DNA of 5,431 nt from an uncultured Gemmatimonadota bacterium (GTDB lineage Bacteria; Gemmatimonadota; Gemmatimonadetes; Gemmatimonadales; Gemmatimonadaceae). Each line of letters opens with the position of its first letter. Positions within the stretch are counted from its first letter, which is position 1. The notes beneath the pieces are model-generated. The model had not been told where the DNA came from. It saw nothing but the letters and a program-made list of their open reading frames with translations, and did not search any database. Position numbers and translations under genes: made by a program. This document shows, piece by piece, positions 5,326 through 5,431 of the stretch. The stretch covers positions 1 through 5,431 of the forward strand of contig CAMPKM010000231.1 in the NCBI GenBank assembly GCA_946887155.1, written 5' to 3'.

Positions 5326-5431
5326 AGAGTGTCGTCAGGCTGGCGACGATTGGCGCCATCGTGCTCGTGTCGTCGGCGCATATCGGCAGCCCCGACGCCT
5401 GGTTCGAGGGCATGGCCGGCTCGTTTCCGGT
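5322..5431 (+). CDS. Secreted protein with predicted mature N-terminal histidine, possibly PmoB-like (partial, cut by right edge)
   Basis: ATG 5322 overlaps the TGA of the preceding gene in the sequence ATGA, which points to translational coupling and a shared operon. No independent ribosome binding site is evident. The 36 visible codons give a short signal peptide: Lys2 and Arg6, a hydrophobic stretch LATIGAIVLV, and a cleavage site SSA. His20 would be the first mature residue, followed by IGSPDAWFEGMAGSFP. In PmoB/AmoB the mature protein also begins with His after Ala (SASA then HG), and that histidine is a copper ligand. PmoB is encoded directly after pmoC-pmoA in known operons, and this gene occupies the equivalent position. 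No cupredoxin domain is visible in so short a piece, so the PmoB relation is an inference from position and N-terminus only. That it is an exported protein is well supported. Confidence 0.7.
   Translation, partial: MKSVVRLATIGAIVLVSSAHIGSPDAWFEGMAGSFP

Noticed and set aside
1..5431. Insertion sequence, CRISPR array, tRNA/rRNA gene or attachment site
   Set aside because: I saw no transposase, no regularly spaced direct repeats, no cloverleaf or rRNA-like stretch, and no paired terminal repeats. All main frames are intact.

Overview
This is a GC-rich window (roughly two-thirds G+C by eye) with dense coding and mostly C/G-ending codons. It carries an ADOP-type duplicated MacB/FtsX-like permease, a family especially expanded in Acidobacteriota and Gemmatimonadota. 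A soil or sediment member of one of those phyla is my best guess. That assignment rests on one gene family and general composition, so it is tentative.

Layout. (1) Positions 679-1, minus strand: the N-terminal three quarters of a LysR-type regulator, most like MetR, running off the left edge. (2) 680-783: a divergent intergenic region with a perfect 7+7 inverted repeat, TGACGCA-N6-TGCGTCA, that overlaps a possible promoter. (3) 784-3201, plus strand: a complete 805-residue ADOP permease. (4) 3202-3400: non-coding, with two back-to-back small inverted repeats just upstream of the next gene. (5) 3401-3985: a cupredoxin lipoprotein with a C-x2-H-x2-M copper loop. (6) 3986-4158: non-coding, with a strong 12-bp hairpin immediately after the cupredoxin stop. 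(7) about 4159-5325: a polytopic membrane protein. (8) 5322-5431: the start of a secreted protein, overlapping the previous gene by ATGA and cut by the right edge.

The most interesting part is 3401-5431. The polytopic protein carries two histidine motifs that match, residue for residue in spacing, the two copper sites of the PmoC/AmoC subunit of copper membrane monooxygenases: D-x3-H-x12-H (CuC-like) followed by D-x3-H-x13-H (CuD-like, with Asp in place of Asn). Its C-terminal half follows the order of conserved landmarks of PmoA/AmoA. I therefore read it as a compact PmoC-PmoA-like fusion. The coupled downstream gene encodes an exported protein whose predicted mature N-terminus is a histidine, as in PmoB, so the order is C-A then possibly B. 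The cupredoxin upstream would be a natural electron carrier or copper-handling partner. If right, this is a divergent, fused copper-monooxygenase-like system. The homology is inferred by eye from remembered family sequences and needs profile and structure comparison. The substrate cannot be deduced. The LysR regulator and the ADOP permease look like an unrelated neighbouring unit.
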